DNA from: Bradyrhizobium diazoefficiens
GTDB taxonomy: Bacteria > Pseudomonadota > Alphaproteobacteria > Rhizobiales > Xanthobacteraceae
Direction of reading: 5' to 3'
Assembly: GCF_016599855.1 (NCBI RefSeq)
Contig: NZ_CP067041.1
Coordinates: forward strand, 2,604,001 to 2,668,000
Length of the DNA stretch: 64,000 nt
Below are positions 1 to 9,072 of this stretch, in pieces. The position numbers and the translations under genes are program-made. The notes below the pieces were generated by a model. That model searched no databases. It was not told where the DNA came from and worked only from the letters and a program-made list of their open reading frames with translations. Numbering within the stretch: the stretch's first letter is position 1; each line of letters opens with the position of its first letter.

Positions 1-753
1 GAGATCATCGCGCGGCTGAAAATTCCGACGCAAGGCTGTGTGCTGACCCATGTCACGACGACGCTGGGGCTGATCGGGCAAGGCGTGCCGGTCGACCTGG
101 TCTTCCAGTCGGTCGCCGGCACCGAGGCTGCCAACCGCAGCTTTGGCATCGATCTCGCGCTGCTGAGGGAAGCGCAGGCGGCCGGGCTGTCGCAGAAGCG
201 CGGCACGGTCGGCGAGAACGTGATGTATTTTGAGACGGGGCAGGGCTCGGCGCTGTCGGCCAATGCCCATCACGGCGTCGACCAGCAGACCTGCGAGGCG
301 CGTGCCTATGCGGTGGCGCGGGCCTTCGCGCCGTTGCTGGTCAACAGCGTGGTCGGCTTCATCGGCCCGGAATATCTCTACGGCGGCAAGGAGATCATCC
401 GGGCGGGGCTGGAAGACCACTTCTGCGGCAAGCTGCTCGGCCTGCCGCTCGGCGTCGACATCTGCTACACCAACCATGCCGAGGCGGACCAGGACGACAT
501 GGATAATCTCCTGACGCTGCTCGCCGCTGCCGGCGTCACCTTCATCATGGGGGTGCCCGGCGCCGACGATGTCATGCTGAACTACCAGTCCACGTCTTTT
601 CACGATGCGCTCTATGTCCGCGAGGTCTTCGGTGCGGCCCGCGCGCCCGAGTTCGACGACTGGCTGGCGCAGACCGGAATTGCGGGGCCCGATTTCCGGC
701 TTGCCTCTGATGCAGGGCTCATGCCTGATTTCGCGTCCCGGCTGATCGCGTGA
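1..753 (+). CDS. eutB: Ethanolamine ammonia-lyase large subunit EutB, 3' part
   Basis: The frame is open from base 1, so the gene begins left of the window; about 250 C-terminal residues are visible. They match the EutB family throughout: the segments GENVMYFETGQGSALSANAH, GPEYLYGGKEI, CYTNHAEADQDDMDNL and GVPGADDVMLNYQSTSFHD are characteristic. EutB with EutC forms the adenosylcobalamin-dependent lyase that turns ethanolamine into acetaldehyde and ammonia in the cytoplasm. Its partner eutC does not follow directly: hpnP lies between them, all three on the same strand. No microcompartment genes are visible in the window, so this looks like a simple catabolic version. The 170 bp to hpnP leaves room for a separate promoter. 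Confidence 0.95.
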   Translation, partial: EIIARLKIPTQGCVLTHVTTTLGLIGQGVPVDLVFQSVAGTEAANRSFGIDLALLREAQAAGLSQKRGTVGENVMYFETGQGSALSANAHHGVDQQTCEARAYAVARAFAPLLVNSVVGFIGPEYLYGGKEIIRAGLEDHFCGKLLGLPLGVDICYTNHAEADQDDMDNLLTLLAAAGVTFIMGVPGADDVMLNYQSTSFHDALYVREVFGAARAPEFDDWLAQTGIAGPDFRLASDAGLMPDFASRLIA

Positions 754-923
754 TGTGAAAATCTCGCGAAAAACCCATCCGCCGGCGTGAACCGGGGAAA
801 CCATTGGCGCGTCTCAGGAATTAGTTCGGTGCCATAATATTGAGGAAATCCGGTCGCAGCGTTACGCTATGTTTCTGGTGACCTCGTCAGTACCGTTCGT
901 AGAACGTGGTTGGGGGAAGTTCG

Positions 924-2510
924 ATGCGCGCTGAAAGCAACGGAACGAGCCGGCATATTCTCTGCGTCTTCCCGCGTTACACGTCGTCCTTCGGCACCTT
1001 CGAGCACGCTTATCCGCTGACCGACGGCGTTCGCGCCTTCATGCCGCCGCAGGGCCTTCTGTTGCTCGCGGCCTATCTGCCTAGGGAATGGCAGGTCAAA
1101 TTCGTCGACGAGAATCTGCGCCGGACGACGAAAGAAGAGTTCGAATGGGCGGAGGCCGTGTTCGTCAGCGGCATGCACATCCAGCGCCAGCAGATGAACG
1201 ACATCTGCCGCCGCGCCCATGAGTTCGACCTGCCGGTCGCGCTCGGCGGCCCCTCGGTCAGCGCCTGCCCGGATTACTATCCCTCGTTCGACTATCTCCA
1301 TGTCGGCGAGCTCGGCGACGCCACCAATCAACTGATCGAGATTCTGTCGCGCGATACCTCGCGTCCTGAAAGCCAGGTGGTGCTGACCACCAAGGACCGC
1401 GTGCCGATGACGGAGTTTCCGATCCCGGCCTATGAGCTCGCTGACGTGAAGAAGTATTTCCTCGGCAGCATCCAGTATTCCAGCGGCTGTCCCTATCAGT
1501 GCGAGTTCTGCGACATCCCCGGCCTCTACGGCCGCAATCCGCGCATCAAGACGCCGCAGCAGATTATCGCCGAGCTCGACCGCCTGCGCGAATGCGGCAT
1601 GACCGACACGGTCTACTTCGTCGACGACAATTTCATCGGCAACCGCAAGGCGGCGATGGATTTGCTGCCGCATCTGATCGCGTGGCAGAAGAAGACCGGC
1701 TACGTGATGCGGCTCGCCTGCGAGGCGACGCTTAACATCGCCAAGCGCCCCGAAATCCTCGAGAAGATGCGTGAGGCCATGTTCCACACCATCTTCTGCG
1801 GCATCGAAACCCCCGATCCTGACGCGCTGCACGCGATGCACAAGGACCACAACATGATGGTCCCGATCCTCGAGGGCGTGCGCACCATCAACTCCTACGG
1901 CATGGAGGTCGTCTCCGGCATCATCATGGGACTCGACACCGACAAGCCGAGTACATCCGATGCGTTGCTGGCCTTCGTCGAGGAATCCCAGATCCCGCTT
2001 CTCACCATCAACCTGCTTCAGGCGCTGCCGAAGACGCCGCTGTGGGACCGGCTGGAGCGGGAAGGGCGCCTGATCGACGACGAGGGCCGCGATTCCAACG
2101 TCGATTTCCTGCTGCCTTATGACGACGTCGTCGCGTCCTGGAAGCACGCTATGAGCGTCGCCTACGAGCCCGAGAAGGTCTATGCGCGCTTCCAGTATCA
2201 ATGCGACCACGTCTATGTGCACCGCCTTAAGGTGCCAGTGCCGGACGAGATGAAGACCTGGCCGAATATCAAGCGCGGCCTCGTCATGCTGCGCAATATC
2301 TTCTGGAAGGTCGGCGTGCTCGGTGACTACAGGCGCGTGTTCTGGAAATTCGCGCTGGGGCGTATCAAACGCGGCGACATCGAAGGCCTGATCGGCTCCA
2401 CCATGATCGCGCATCATCTCATCACCTTTGCGCGCGCGGCCTCCAGCGGCAAGCAGAACGCTTCGAACTATTCGATTCGGCTGCGCGAAGCGTCCGTTCC
2501 CGCCGAATGA
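924..2510 (+). CDS. hpnP: Hopanoid C-2 methylase HpnP (B12-binding radical SAM)
   Basis: Predicted to methylate carbon 2 of hopanoids to give 2-methylhopanoids. The protein is 528 aa: an N-terminal cobalamin-binding domain (about residues 10-145), then a radical SAM core with the cluster motif CPYQCEFC at Cys189, Cys193 and Cys196 (x3, x2 spacing), then a C-terminal helical region. The [16 protein letters not shown] start region and [10 protein letters not shown] are typical of HpnP as I know it. ATG 924 is chosen because GGGGGAAG lies just upstream (912-919); an in-frame GTG at 906 would overlap that site. The stop overlaps the eutC start by 4 bp, so translation is probably coupled. No convincing EcfG promoter was found in the 170 bp upstream, although hpnP is known to be EcfG-regulated in Rhodopseudomonas. 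Confidence 0.92.
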   Translation: MRAESNGTSRHILCVFPRYTSSFGTFEHAYPLTDGVRAFMPPQGLLLLAAYLPREWQVKFVDENLRRTTKEEFEWAEAVFVSGMHIQRQQMNDICRRAHEFDLPVALGGPSVSACPDYYPSFDYLHVGELGDATNQLIEILSRDTSRPESQVVLTTKDRVPMTEFPIPAYELADVKKYFLGSIQYSSGCPYQCEFCDIPGLYGRNPRIKTPQQIIAELDRLRECGMTDTVYFVDDNFIGNRKAAMDLLPHLIAWQKKTGYVMRLACEATLNIAKRPEILEKMREAMFHTIFCGIETPDPDALHAMHKDHNMMVPILEGVRTINSYGMEVVSGIIMGLDTDKPSTSDALLAFVEESQIPLLTINLLQALPKTPLWDRLEREGRLIDDEGRDSNVDFLLPYDDVVASWKHAMSVAYEPEKVYARFQYQCDHVYVHRLKVPVPDEMKTWPNIKRGLVMLRNIFWKVGVLGDYRRVFWKFALGRIKRGDIEGLIGSTMIAHHLITFARAASSGKQNASNYSIRLREASVPAE

Positions 2511-3292
2511 GCGACAAGCCCGTTCCGGCGCGCCCGGCCGTCGACCTCAGATCGTTCACGCCGGCGCGCGTTGCGCTCGGGCGCAGCGGCGCGAGCCTGC
2601 CGACCAAACCGCTGCTCGATTTTACGCTGGCCCACGCCCGCGCCCGCGATGCCGTGCATGCCGCCTTCGACGCTCCGGGTCTGCTCGCCGCGGTAAGAGG
2701 GCTCGGCCTTGCCGCCACGGCGGTCAGCAGCCGGGCTGCCGATCGCAGGGACTATTTGCGCCGGCCGGATCTGGGACGACAGCTCGATGCCGGCTCCGCG
2801 GTGGCGCTGGCGGATGGCGCCACCGCGCCGTGTCAGCTTGCGATCGTTATCGGGGACGGATTGTCGGCCGCCGCGGTCCATGTCCATGCGATCGCGCTGC
2901 TGAACAGCCTGCTGCCGCTGCTTGGCGCCGGCGACGCTGTCGCGATCGGCCATGTCGTCGTCGCCTCAGGCGCGCGGGTTGCGCTCGGGGACGAGATCGG
3001 GGCCATTCTCGGTGCCCGCATGGTTTTGCTGCTGATCGGCGAGCGGCCGGGCCTGTCCGCGCCGGACAGCCTTGGTGCCTATCTGACCTTCGCGCCGAAG
3101 CCGGGCCTCACCGATGCCGGGCGCAACTGCGTGTCGAACATCCATAAGGCTGGGTTGAGCTATGACGAGGCGGCCGTCAAAATCGCCTGGCTCGTGCGCG
3201 AGGGGCTGGCGCGGGAGGTCACCGGCGTGGCGCTCAAAGATGAGAGCGCCGACCGCGCGCCGCCTCGAATTGGCAGGGCTTTGCCCGAATGA
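2507..3292 (+). CDS. eutC: Ethanolamine ammonia-lyase small subunit EutC
   Basis: The 261-aa product is the light chain of adenosylcobalamin-dependent ethanolamine ammonia-lyase, needed with EutB for the active complex. Family features include [20 protein letters not shown] near the N-terminus (residues 15-34), [14 protein letters not shown], the IGDGLSA segment and a C-terminal [17 protein letters not shown]. The ATG overlaps the hpnP stop as ATGA (2507-2510), which ties this gene to hpnP translationally rather than to eutB. It is slightly shorter than the enterobacterial protein (about 295 aa). A spacer of about 200 bp without any clear hairpin follows. Confidence 0.94.
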   Translation: MSDKPVPARPAVDLRSFTPARVALGRSGASLPTKPLLDFTLAHARARDAVHAAFDAPGLLAAVRGLGLAATAVSSRAADRRDYLRRPDLGRQLDAGSAVALADGATAPCQLAIVIGDGLSAAAVHVHAIALLNSLLPLLGAGDAVAIGHVVVASGARVALGDEIGAILGARMVLLLIGERPGLSAPDSLGAYLTFAPKPGLTDAGRNCVSNIHKAGLSYDEAAVKIAWLVREGLAREVTGVALKDESADRAPPRIGRALPE

Positions 3293-3498
3293 CGGGCATT
3301 CCGGCAAAATCGCCGCATCTTGATCGATTCGGAGAGCGTTGGCGTGCTTGCGAGAAGGGTGATTGACCTGCTAAACCGCTGCCGGCGATTTTCCGCGCAT
3401 TTTCAAAGGGCAAGCCACCCCCTTGGTATGGCGTTTTCAAGCCGTTCGCGGGGCGCAATAAGCTCACAGACCGAGCCGATTTAGGAACTGGACAAGGC

Positions 3499-5865
3499 AT
3501 GCTCGAAAAGCACCGCGAGAACGAGGTTCATGTCGACAAGGTCGAGCAGGGGCCTACAACCTCCATCGCCTTCGGGCTGGAGCGTCTCGGGCTGATTGCG
3601 GTCCGGGCGCCGATCGTCTCCTGCATCATCCTGCTCGCGCTGATCGTCGGCGCCGTGTTCGGCATCGAGCGGATCAAGATCGATGATTCGCTGTCGCAGC
3701 TATTCCGCTCCAACACCCGCGAATTCAAGCAGTACGAAGAGGTGACGAAGAAGTTCCCGGCCGAGGAATTCGACGTCCTCGTCGTGGTCGAGGGCAAGAA
3801 CCTGCTGGCGCGCAACAATCTCGAGAAGCTGCGCGACTTCGTCACCGACCTCCAATTGGTCGACGGCACGCGCGGTCTAGTCTCGCTGTTCTCGGCGCGC
3901 CAGGCGCCGGCGCCCGGCAAGCTGCCGGCGGCGCTGTTCCCGCCCGAGCTGCCGGAGGGCGCAGCCTATGATCAGTTCATCGAGACCGTCAAGAACAACG
4001 AGATTATCCGCGGCAAGCTGTTGTCGGAGGACGGCACGCTCGCGCTGATCGTGCTCTCGCTCGATCCGGAGGTGGTCGCTTCCAGCAAGCTCACCAAGAC
4101 CGTCGGCGATATTCGCGCGCTGATGAAGGAGGATCTCGGCGACACCGGGCTGAGCGTACAGCTCTCCGGCGTGCCGGTGATGCAGCTCGAGATCCGCAAC
4201 GCTGTCGAGCGTGACGGCCTGACCTACAACATCCTCGGCATTCTCGCCGGCTGCCTCATCGCCATCATCTTCTTCCGCAAGATCTCGTTCATGGTGGTGG
4301 CGGCGTTCCCACCGATGATCGCGATCCTGATCGCACTGGGCGCGCTCGGCTGGGCCAATTTCAATCTCAACATGTTCCTGAACGTGATGACGCCGCTCAT
4401 CATGGTGATCTCTTTCTCGGACTCCATGCAGCTCACCTTCGCCGCGCGCGACCGGCTGATTGCTGGCCAGGACAAATTCACAGCGTTCAAGAACGCGGTG
4501 CTGGTGGTGGGCCCGGCCTGCGTGCTGACGCACGGCACCGCCGGCATTTCCTTCATCGCGCTCCAGTTCTCCGATTCCGACCTGATCCGCAAATTCGGCG
4601 AGGCGGGCCTTGCCGCGACCATCATCGCGCTGATCACGGTGCTGTCGCTGGTCCCGGTGTTCGGCGTGCTGTTCGTGCGCAACGAGAAGATCTTTGCGGT
4701 CAAGTTCCAGAGCGCGGATGCCGGCGTGCAGGCGCTGCGCAATTTCTGCTACTGGATCGCGGTGCGCATGGTCGGGCGGCCCGGCCTGTTCAGCCTGATC
4801 GCGCTGCTCTTTGTCGCCAGCCTCGGCGTCGTCTACGCCAATCTTCAGCCGCGCTACCGGCTCGCCGACCAGGTGCCGGACAAGCGCCAGGCGGTTGCTG
4901 CGAGCAACCGACTCGATGCCAAGCTGACCGGTGCCAATCCGGTCAATGTGCTGATCCAGTTCCCCAAGGGTGAATCGCTCTACTCGTCGGAGACGCTGCA
5001 GACCATCGCAGACGTGCACGCGACCGTCGAGAAGACGGCCGGCGTCGGCAACGTCTGGTCCCTGGAGACGCTGCGCCGCTGGTTGGCGGAAAAGGCCGGC
5101 AGCGACGACATCGCGACGCTCAAGGAATATGTCAACGTCATCCCCGAGCATCTGGTGCGACGCTTCATCGACGCCGAGCAGGATGCGGTGGTCGTGGCCG
5201 GCCGCGTGCCGGACAAGGATTCCAGCCAGCTCTTGCCGATCGTCGACAAGCTCGATACCGAACTCGACGCCGTCCGCAAGAAGCATCCCGGTTATGAGAT
5301 TGCCGTTACTGGTCTCGCCGCCATCGCCGCGCGCAACTCCGCCGGCATGATCGAGAAGCTGAACCGCGGCCTCACCGTCGAATTCGCGCTGGTCGCGATC
5401 TTCATCGGCCTCGCGTTCCGCTCCTGGGTGGTGATGTTTGCGTGCATCCTGCCGGGCATCTTCCCGGTGGTGATGTCGGGAACGGTGCTGTGGGCGATGG
5501 GCGAGGGGCTGCAATTCGCCAGTGTCGTCGCGCTCACCGTCTCGTTCGGCCTCGGCCTCTCCGCAACCATCCACTTCCTCAACCGCCTGCGGCTGGAGAG
5601 CAAGCCCGGCGTCGGCTCGGCGCTTGCGGTGGAGCGCGCCACCGTGCTGGTCGGCCCGGCGCTGATCCTGACCACGGTGGTGCTGGCCTGCGGCCTCGTC
5701 GTCACCGTGTTCTCCGATCTGCCCTCGCTCCGGTTGTTCGGCTGGCTCAGCGCCTTCTCGATGGTGGCGGCGCTGATGGCCGACCTCTTCATCCTGCGGC
5801 CGACCGCGATGTGGCTGATCAATCTGCACGCCAGGCTTCAGGGGCCCGACAAACCGGCGATCTGA
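3499..5865 (+). CDS. MMPL/RND-family transporter (hopanoid-region paralogue)
   Basis: A 788-aa inner-membrane protein of the RND superfamily (MMPL type). It has two repeats, each with one membrane segment, a large periplasmic loop and a block of five or six segments: TM1 near residues 35-55, a block near 235-400, then TM7 near 430-450 and a final block near 630-780. It is a distant cousin of HpnN at 17185-19773 but shorter and clearly different in sequence. The start ATG is preceded by AAGG a few bases upstream. Its place downstream of hpnP-eutC and just before the squalene genes suggests lipid export, but substrate and direction cannot be read from the sequence. A strong hairpin terminator follows at 5902-5931. 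Confidence 0.8.
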   Translation: MLEKHRENEVHVDKVEQGPTTSIAFGLERLGLIAVRAPIVSCIILLALIVGAVFGIERIKIDDSLSQLFRSNTREFKQYEEVTKKFPAEEFDVLVVVEGKNLLARNNLEKLRDFVTDLQLVDGTRGLVSLFSARQAPAPGKLPAALFPPELPEGAAYDQFIETVKNNEIIRGKLLSEDGTLALIVLSLDPEVVASSKLTKTVGDIRALMKEDLGDTGLSVQLSGVPVMQLEIRNAVERDGLTYNILGILAGCLIAIIFFRKISFMVVAAFPPMIAILIALGALGWANFNLNMFLNVMTPLIMVISFSDSMQLTFAARDRLIAGQDKFTAFKNAVLVVGPACVLTHGTAGISFIALQFSDSDLIRKFGEAGLAATIIALITVLSLVPVFGVLFVRNEKIFAVKFQSADAGVQALRNFCYWIAVRMVGRPGLFSLIALLFVASLGVVYANLQPRYRLADQVPDKRQAVAASNRLDAKLTGANPVNVLIQFPKGESLYSSETLQTIADVHATVEKTAGVGNVWSLETLRRWLAEKAGSDDIATLKEYVNVIPEHLVRRFIDAEQDAVVVAGRVPDKDSSQLLPIVDKLDTELDAVRKKHPGYEIAVTGLAAIAARNSAGMIEKLNRGLTVEFALVAIFIGLAFRSWVVMFACILPGIFPVVMSGTVLWAMGEGLQFASVVALTVSFGLGLSATIHFLNRLRLESKPGVGSALAVERATVLVGPALILTTVVLACGLVVTVFSDLPSLRLFGWLSAFSMVAALMADLFILRPTAMWLINLHARLQGPDKPAI

Positions 5866-5901
5866 GACGATTGCAATATGCGAACATGCCTGTGAAATGA
5901 G

Positions 5902-5931
5902 AAAACCCCGGCTCGTGAGAGCCGGGGTTTT
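5902..5931. terminator. Bidirectional Rho-independent terminator
   Basis: A perfect 13-bp inverted repeat (AAAACCCCGGCTC / GAGCCGGGGTTTT) around a GTGA loop, with A and T tracts at the two ends. It lies between the convergent transporter gene (ends 5865) and the secreted-protein gene (ends 5956) and can serve both. Confidence 0.9.
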
Positions 5932-5955
5932 GTTGACCTCAGAATTGGAGCGCAA

Positions 5956-6456
5956 TCAGCCCTTCGTCATCGTGATGTTGACGCCGCGGATCTCGCCTTT
6001 GGACGAGATCTGCACCGTCTGCTTCGAGCCATTGGTGCGCAGCGACAAATTAGCGGCGAAGCCATTGGCTTCGACGAACACGTCGATCTGACCGCCGCCG
6101 GCGGTGCCCTGCAAATTGCCGAAGATGTTGCGATTGGCCTCGCTCCAGTTGCCGGAGATCCGCTCGCCCTGGCTGGTCACGTCGCTGGTGAGGTCGAACT
6201 TGTAGCTGTCCGACGCGCAGTGCAGGGCCTGCTTGAGGCTGAGGCCGGTGCCGGCAACCCTGTAGTCCGCCTTGCAGCGGATGCGTTCGGTCGAACCGTC
6301 GGACAGCGACACCGTGCCGGTGCCGGTCCATGCCCCGTCGAAACCGGCGAACGGCCCAGACGACTGAGCGTGGCCTGCGGCAACTGAGAAGAGCAGCGCG
6401 GCACCCATGCCGACCGCCTTGATCGCCAGTTCAGATCGCCCAAAGAATGTCGTCAT
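5956..6456 (-). CDS. Secreted protein of unknown function
   Basis: A 166-aa protein with a clear Sec signal peptide: a basic start, a hydrophobic stretch near residues 12-28 and an AGHAQS cleavage region near 30. The mature part reads as a small beta-rich domain (FDGAWTGTGTVSLSDGSTERIRC... ending in GVNITMTKG) with two cysteines that could form a disulphide. I do not recognise a named family, though the layout resembles small periplasmic proteins common in Bradyrhizobium. The ATG at 6456 is preferred over one at 6498 because GGGA lies about 8 bp upstream and the signal peptide then starts normally. The gene stands alone, convergent with the MMPL gene. Confidence 0.75.
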   Translation of the reverse strand: MTTFFGRSELAIKAVGMGAALLFSVAAGHAQSSGPFAGFDGAWTGTGTVSLSDGSTERIRCKADYRVAGTGLSLKQALHCASDSYKFDLTSDVTSQGERISGNWSEANRNIFGNLQGTAGGGQIDVFVEANGFAANLSLRTNGSKQTVQISSKGEIRGVNITMTKG

Positions 6457-6931
6457 CAATATCCCGTTCTGGAACGACGCCCGCTCATCACAGGACATCT
6501 CGCCACATCGAAAGTTTAGTGTTGTGAGGCTGTCTCAGGTTCAAGAGGCTGCGTCAGGTTCGGAAGACTAACCGCCCACGATGTCAGGTCCGCGAGGCGC
6601 CCTTGCCGCGGTTCGGCCCCGGAATTCCTCCGTTTCCATGTGTTTCTGTTCGAGTTGGCCGATTGAACAGATGCAGCTCTGCAACAGGTCCGCAGTAAAA
6701 CGCGACGTGCCAGAATTATGACGTAGTATCAAACGCTTACATCTGCCAATGAAGAGCCAGGGAAGACCTGATTTGGCAAGGGCGTCGCCAATTTGGCCGC
6801 ATTTGCCAGCGCTTGTGCCTTCTCCGGGGCCGCTCTTTCCGCGGCAACTTGCCATCAGAACAATCCGTCCCGTCGTCCGCCCTGTGCTGTCCGGGATTGG
6901 TGCGATTCTGCCGTCAGAATGAAGGAATACA
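6457..6931. other. Gene-free stretch between divergent genes
   Basis: About 475 bp separate two divergently transcribed secreted-protein genes. TCAGGTTC occurs twice near 6534-6560, with a related TCAGGTCC at about 6582. No convincing promoter boxes, RNA gene or coding sequence were recognised. It must hold both promoters. An antisense open frame here lacks family features and runs across the following gene, so it was not called. Confidence 0.5.
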
Positions 6932-7165
6932 ATGCGTAAGCTTCTCGTCGCTCTCACCGTGCTGTCGGCAACCCTGTCCACGGCTGCGTTCGCGCAGCAG
7001 GGGCGTGGCACGGACGCCGAGCAGAAGGCCTGCACCCGTGACGTGCAGAAGTTCTGCCGTCCGGTTATCGACCAGGGCGATTTCACCGTCCTGGCCTGCC
7101 TCAAGGAGAACCGGGCCAAGATCTCGCAGGCCTGCGACCAAGTGCTGAAGGACCATAACCAGTAA
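6932..7165 (+). CDS. Small secreted Cys-rich-repeat protein
   Basis: A 77-aa precursor with a standard Sec signal peptide (MRKLLVALTVLSATLSTAAF, cleavage after AFA near residue 21). The mature part is about 56 residues with four cysteines in the order ACTRDVQKFC ... VLACLKEN ... ACDQVL, which resembles the short Cys-rich repeat seen in the GLG1 family. Such small periplasmic proteins are common in Bradyrhizobium; their role is not known to me. The ATG is preceded by AAGGAA. It has its own terminator at 7187-7209 and is therefore probably monocistronic, not part of the hpnC operon. Confidence 0.82.
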   Translation: MRKLLVALTVLSATLSTAAFAQQGRGTDAEQKACTRDVQKFCRPVIDQGDFTVLACLKENRAKISQACDQVLKDHNQ

Positions 7166-7186
7166 GCTCGGCCACTGGCCCACAAA

Positions 7187-7209
7187 GGCGGCCCTAGGGC
7201 CGCCTTTTT
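7187..7209 (+). terminator. Rho-independent terminator after the Cys-rich gene
   Basis: An 18-bp perfect palindrome, GGCGGCCCTAGGGCCGCC, followed by five T residues, lies 21 bp after the stop codon at 7165. It should isolate the downstream hopanoid operon from this small gene. Confidence 0.9.
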
Positions 7210-7255
7210 CGGGCTGGATCCGGAAGGGCTGCCATCGCGGGACAGGATTGGTTTT

Positions 7256-7284
7256 GCGGCCGTATTCCCCTATATGGGGGCCGC
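7256..7284. promoter_or_regulatory. GC-rich inverted repeat upstream of hpnC
   Basis: GCGGCC (7256-7261) pairs with GGCCGC (7279-7284) around an inner CCCC / GGGG pair (7267-7270 and 7276-7279). It lies about 75 bp before the hpnC start, in the only spacer that can hold the promoter of hpnCDE-shc-hpnG. It could be an operator or a leader hairpin; nothing identifies a binding protein. Confidence 0.3.
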
Positions 7285-7357
7285 GGCGGCGTCGCCGGCA
7301 TGAGCCCGCGCGAGCGCAAAAGCCCTTCCTGTCCAAACGATTGTTGATCAGCCCTCG

Positions 7358-8236
7358 ATGACCTCTGCGAGCGAATTGCGATCCGGCAAGGGTGACCGCG
7401 ACGAGAATTTTCCCGTCGCGTCCTGGATCATTCATCCGCGTCATCGGGCGCTGATCTTGGCGTATTACAATTTCGTCCGCACCGCCGACGACATCGCCGA
7501 CCACGCGACCCTGCCGCCCGACCAGAAGCTTAGCTATCTCGATTTGCTCGAGGCGGAACTGCTCGGCAAGGGCGACACCCAGGCCGAAGCGGTCACGCTG
7601 CGGCGTGCGCTCGCCGAACGCGGCATGGCGCCGCGTCATGCGCTCGACGTGCTCGTCGCGTTCCGGATGGACGTGACCAAGCTGCGCTACGAGAATTGGG
7701 ACGAGGTGATCCACTATTGCCGCTACTCGGCGATGCCGGTCGGCCGCTTCATGCTCGACGTCCATGGCGAGAGCACCTCGACCTGGGCTGCGTCGGATGC
7801 GCTCTGCGCGGGCCTCCAGATCAACAACCATCTCCAGGATTGCGGCAAGGATTTTCGCGAACTCAACCGCGTCTATCTGCCGCGTGACGCCCTGGCCGCA
7901 AGCGGCGCCTCGATCGAACAGCTTGGCTTGACGCAGTCGCCGCCGGCGATGCTGGACTGCCTTCAGGCGCTCGCGGTGCGCAACGAGGCGCTGCTCAATG
8001 AGGGCAGGTCGCTCAGCGCGGAGATCAGGGATTTCCGTCTCGGCGTCGACGTCTCCGTGATCCAGGCCTATGCCGACCGAATCGTGCGCCTCCTGAAGGT
8101 GCGCGATCCCCTGCGCGAGCGCGTGCATCTGAACAAGTTCGAGCTGCTCACCTTCAGCCTCGCCGGCATGATCGGCGAGGTCGGCCGCCGCGCCATCGGC
8201 CGCAAGGCCATCTCCAAACCGGGGACTGCTGCATGA
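7358..8236 (+). CDS. hpnC: Hydroxysqualene synthase HpnC
   Basis: A 292-aa trans-isoprenyl synthase-like protein. In bacteria with HpnCDE, HpnC converts presqualene diphosphate to hydroxysqualene. The first Asp-rich motif is TADDIAD (Asp44, Asp45, Asp48) and the second is LQDCGKDF (Asp161, Asp165) followed by RVYLP, the squalene/phytoene synthase signature. It begins the operon: the hpnD start overlaps its stop (8233-8236). Cytoplasmic, probably membrane-associated. The ATG at 7358 is the only sensible start before the conserved NFPVASW segment. Confidence 0.95.
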   Translation: MTSASELRSGKGDRDENFPVASWIIHPRHRALILAYYNFVRTADDIADHATLPPDQKLSYLDLLEAELLGKGDTQAEAVTLRRALAERGMAPRHALDVLVAFRMDVTKLRYENWDEVIHYCRYSAMPVGRFMLDVHGESTSTWAASDALCAGLQINNHLQDCGKDFRELNRVYLPRDALAASGASIEQLGLTQSPPAMLDCLQALAVRNEALLNEGRSLSAEIRDFRLGVDVSVIQAYADRIVRLLKVRDPLRERVHLNKFELLTFSLAGMIGEVGRRAIGRKAISKPGTAA

Positions 8237-9072
8237 CGCTTGAGGCGACCACGCCCGGCGCCAATTATGGCTCGACCGCATCCGGCAGCTCGTTCTACGC
8301 CGCGATGCGCATCCTGCCGCGCGCCCAGCGCGAAGCGATGTTCCAGATCTACAGCTTCTGCCGCCAGGTCGACGACATCGCCGATTCCGACGGCCCGCGC
8401 GAGGAGCGGCTCGCCGCGCTTCAGCAATGGCGCAACGACATCGACGCGCTCTATCAGGGCAATCCGCCGCCGCGGCTGAAGGACTACGTCGCGTCCGTGA
8501 AGACCTTTGGGCTGAAGCGCGAGGATTTCCTGGCCATTGTCGACGGCATGGAGATGGACGTGCCGCAGGATATCCGCGCGCCCGATATGGCGACGCTGGA
8601 TCTGTACTGTGATCGCGTCGCCAGCGCCGTGGGACGGCTGTCGGTGCGGGTGTTTGGCCTGCCTGAGGAAGACGGTATCCAGCTCGCCTATCATCTCGGC
8701 CGCGCGCTGCAGCTCACCAACATCCTGCGTGACATCGACGAGGACGCCGGCCTCGGACGGCTCTATCTGCCGCGCGAGGCGCTGCTGCATGCGGGCATCA
8801 CCTCCAACGATCCGAACCGTGTGATCGCCGAGCGTGCGCTGCCAAAAGTCTGCCTGCCGCTGACGCAGCGCGCGAAAGCGCATTTCGAGAAGTCGGACGA
8901 AATCATGAACCGCAACAAGCGCCGCGTGGTGCGTGCGCCACGGATCATGTCGAAATACTACCACGCCATTCTGGACCTCCTGATCGCGCGCGGCTTCAAC
9001 GCGCCGCGCGAGCCGGTGCGTGTGTCGAAGGTCACACGCTTCGCGATCCTGTTCCGCTACGCTTTCATCTGA
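8233..9072 (+). CDS. hpnD: Presqualene diphosphate synthase HpnD
   Basis: A 279-aa squalene/phytoene synthase family enzyme that joins two farnesyl diphosphates to presqualene diphosphate, the first committed step here. Motif 1 is QVDDIADSD (Asp47, Asp48, Asp51); motif 2 is LRDIDEDAGLGRLYLP (Asp167, Asp171). The SFYAAMRILP start region (residues 20-29) is typical of HpnD. The ATG overlaps the hpnC stop (ATGA) and the stop overlaps the hpnE start (TGATG), so the three genes are translationally coupled. Confidence 0.96.
   Translation: MTLEATTPGANYGSTASGSSFYAAMRILPRAQREAMFQIYSFCRQVDDIADSDGPREERLAALQQWRNDIDALYQGNPPPRLKDYVASVKTFGLKREDFLAIVDGMEMDVPQDIRAPDMATLDLYCDRVASAVGRLSVRVFGLPEEDGIQLAYHLGRALQLTNILRDIDEDAGLGRLYLPREALLHAGITSNDPNRVIAERALPKVCLPLTQRAKAHFEKSDEIMNRNKRRVVRAPRIMSKYYHAILDLLIARGFNAPREPVRVSKVTRFAILFRYAFI

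Noticed and set aside
844..868. Possible EcfG promoter before hpnP (GGAAA-N16-CGCT)
   Set aside because: It differs from the consensus in both boxes (GGAAC and CGTT). Known EcfG control of hpnP in a relative is not enough to call this site.
6568..7185. A 205-codon minus-strand open frame upstream of and across the Cys-rich gene
   Set aside because: It lacks family features, runs over a convincing secreted-protein gene and across its terminator, and has a poor start.
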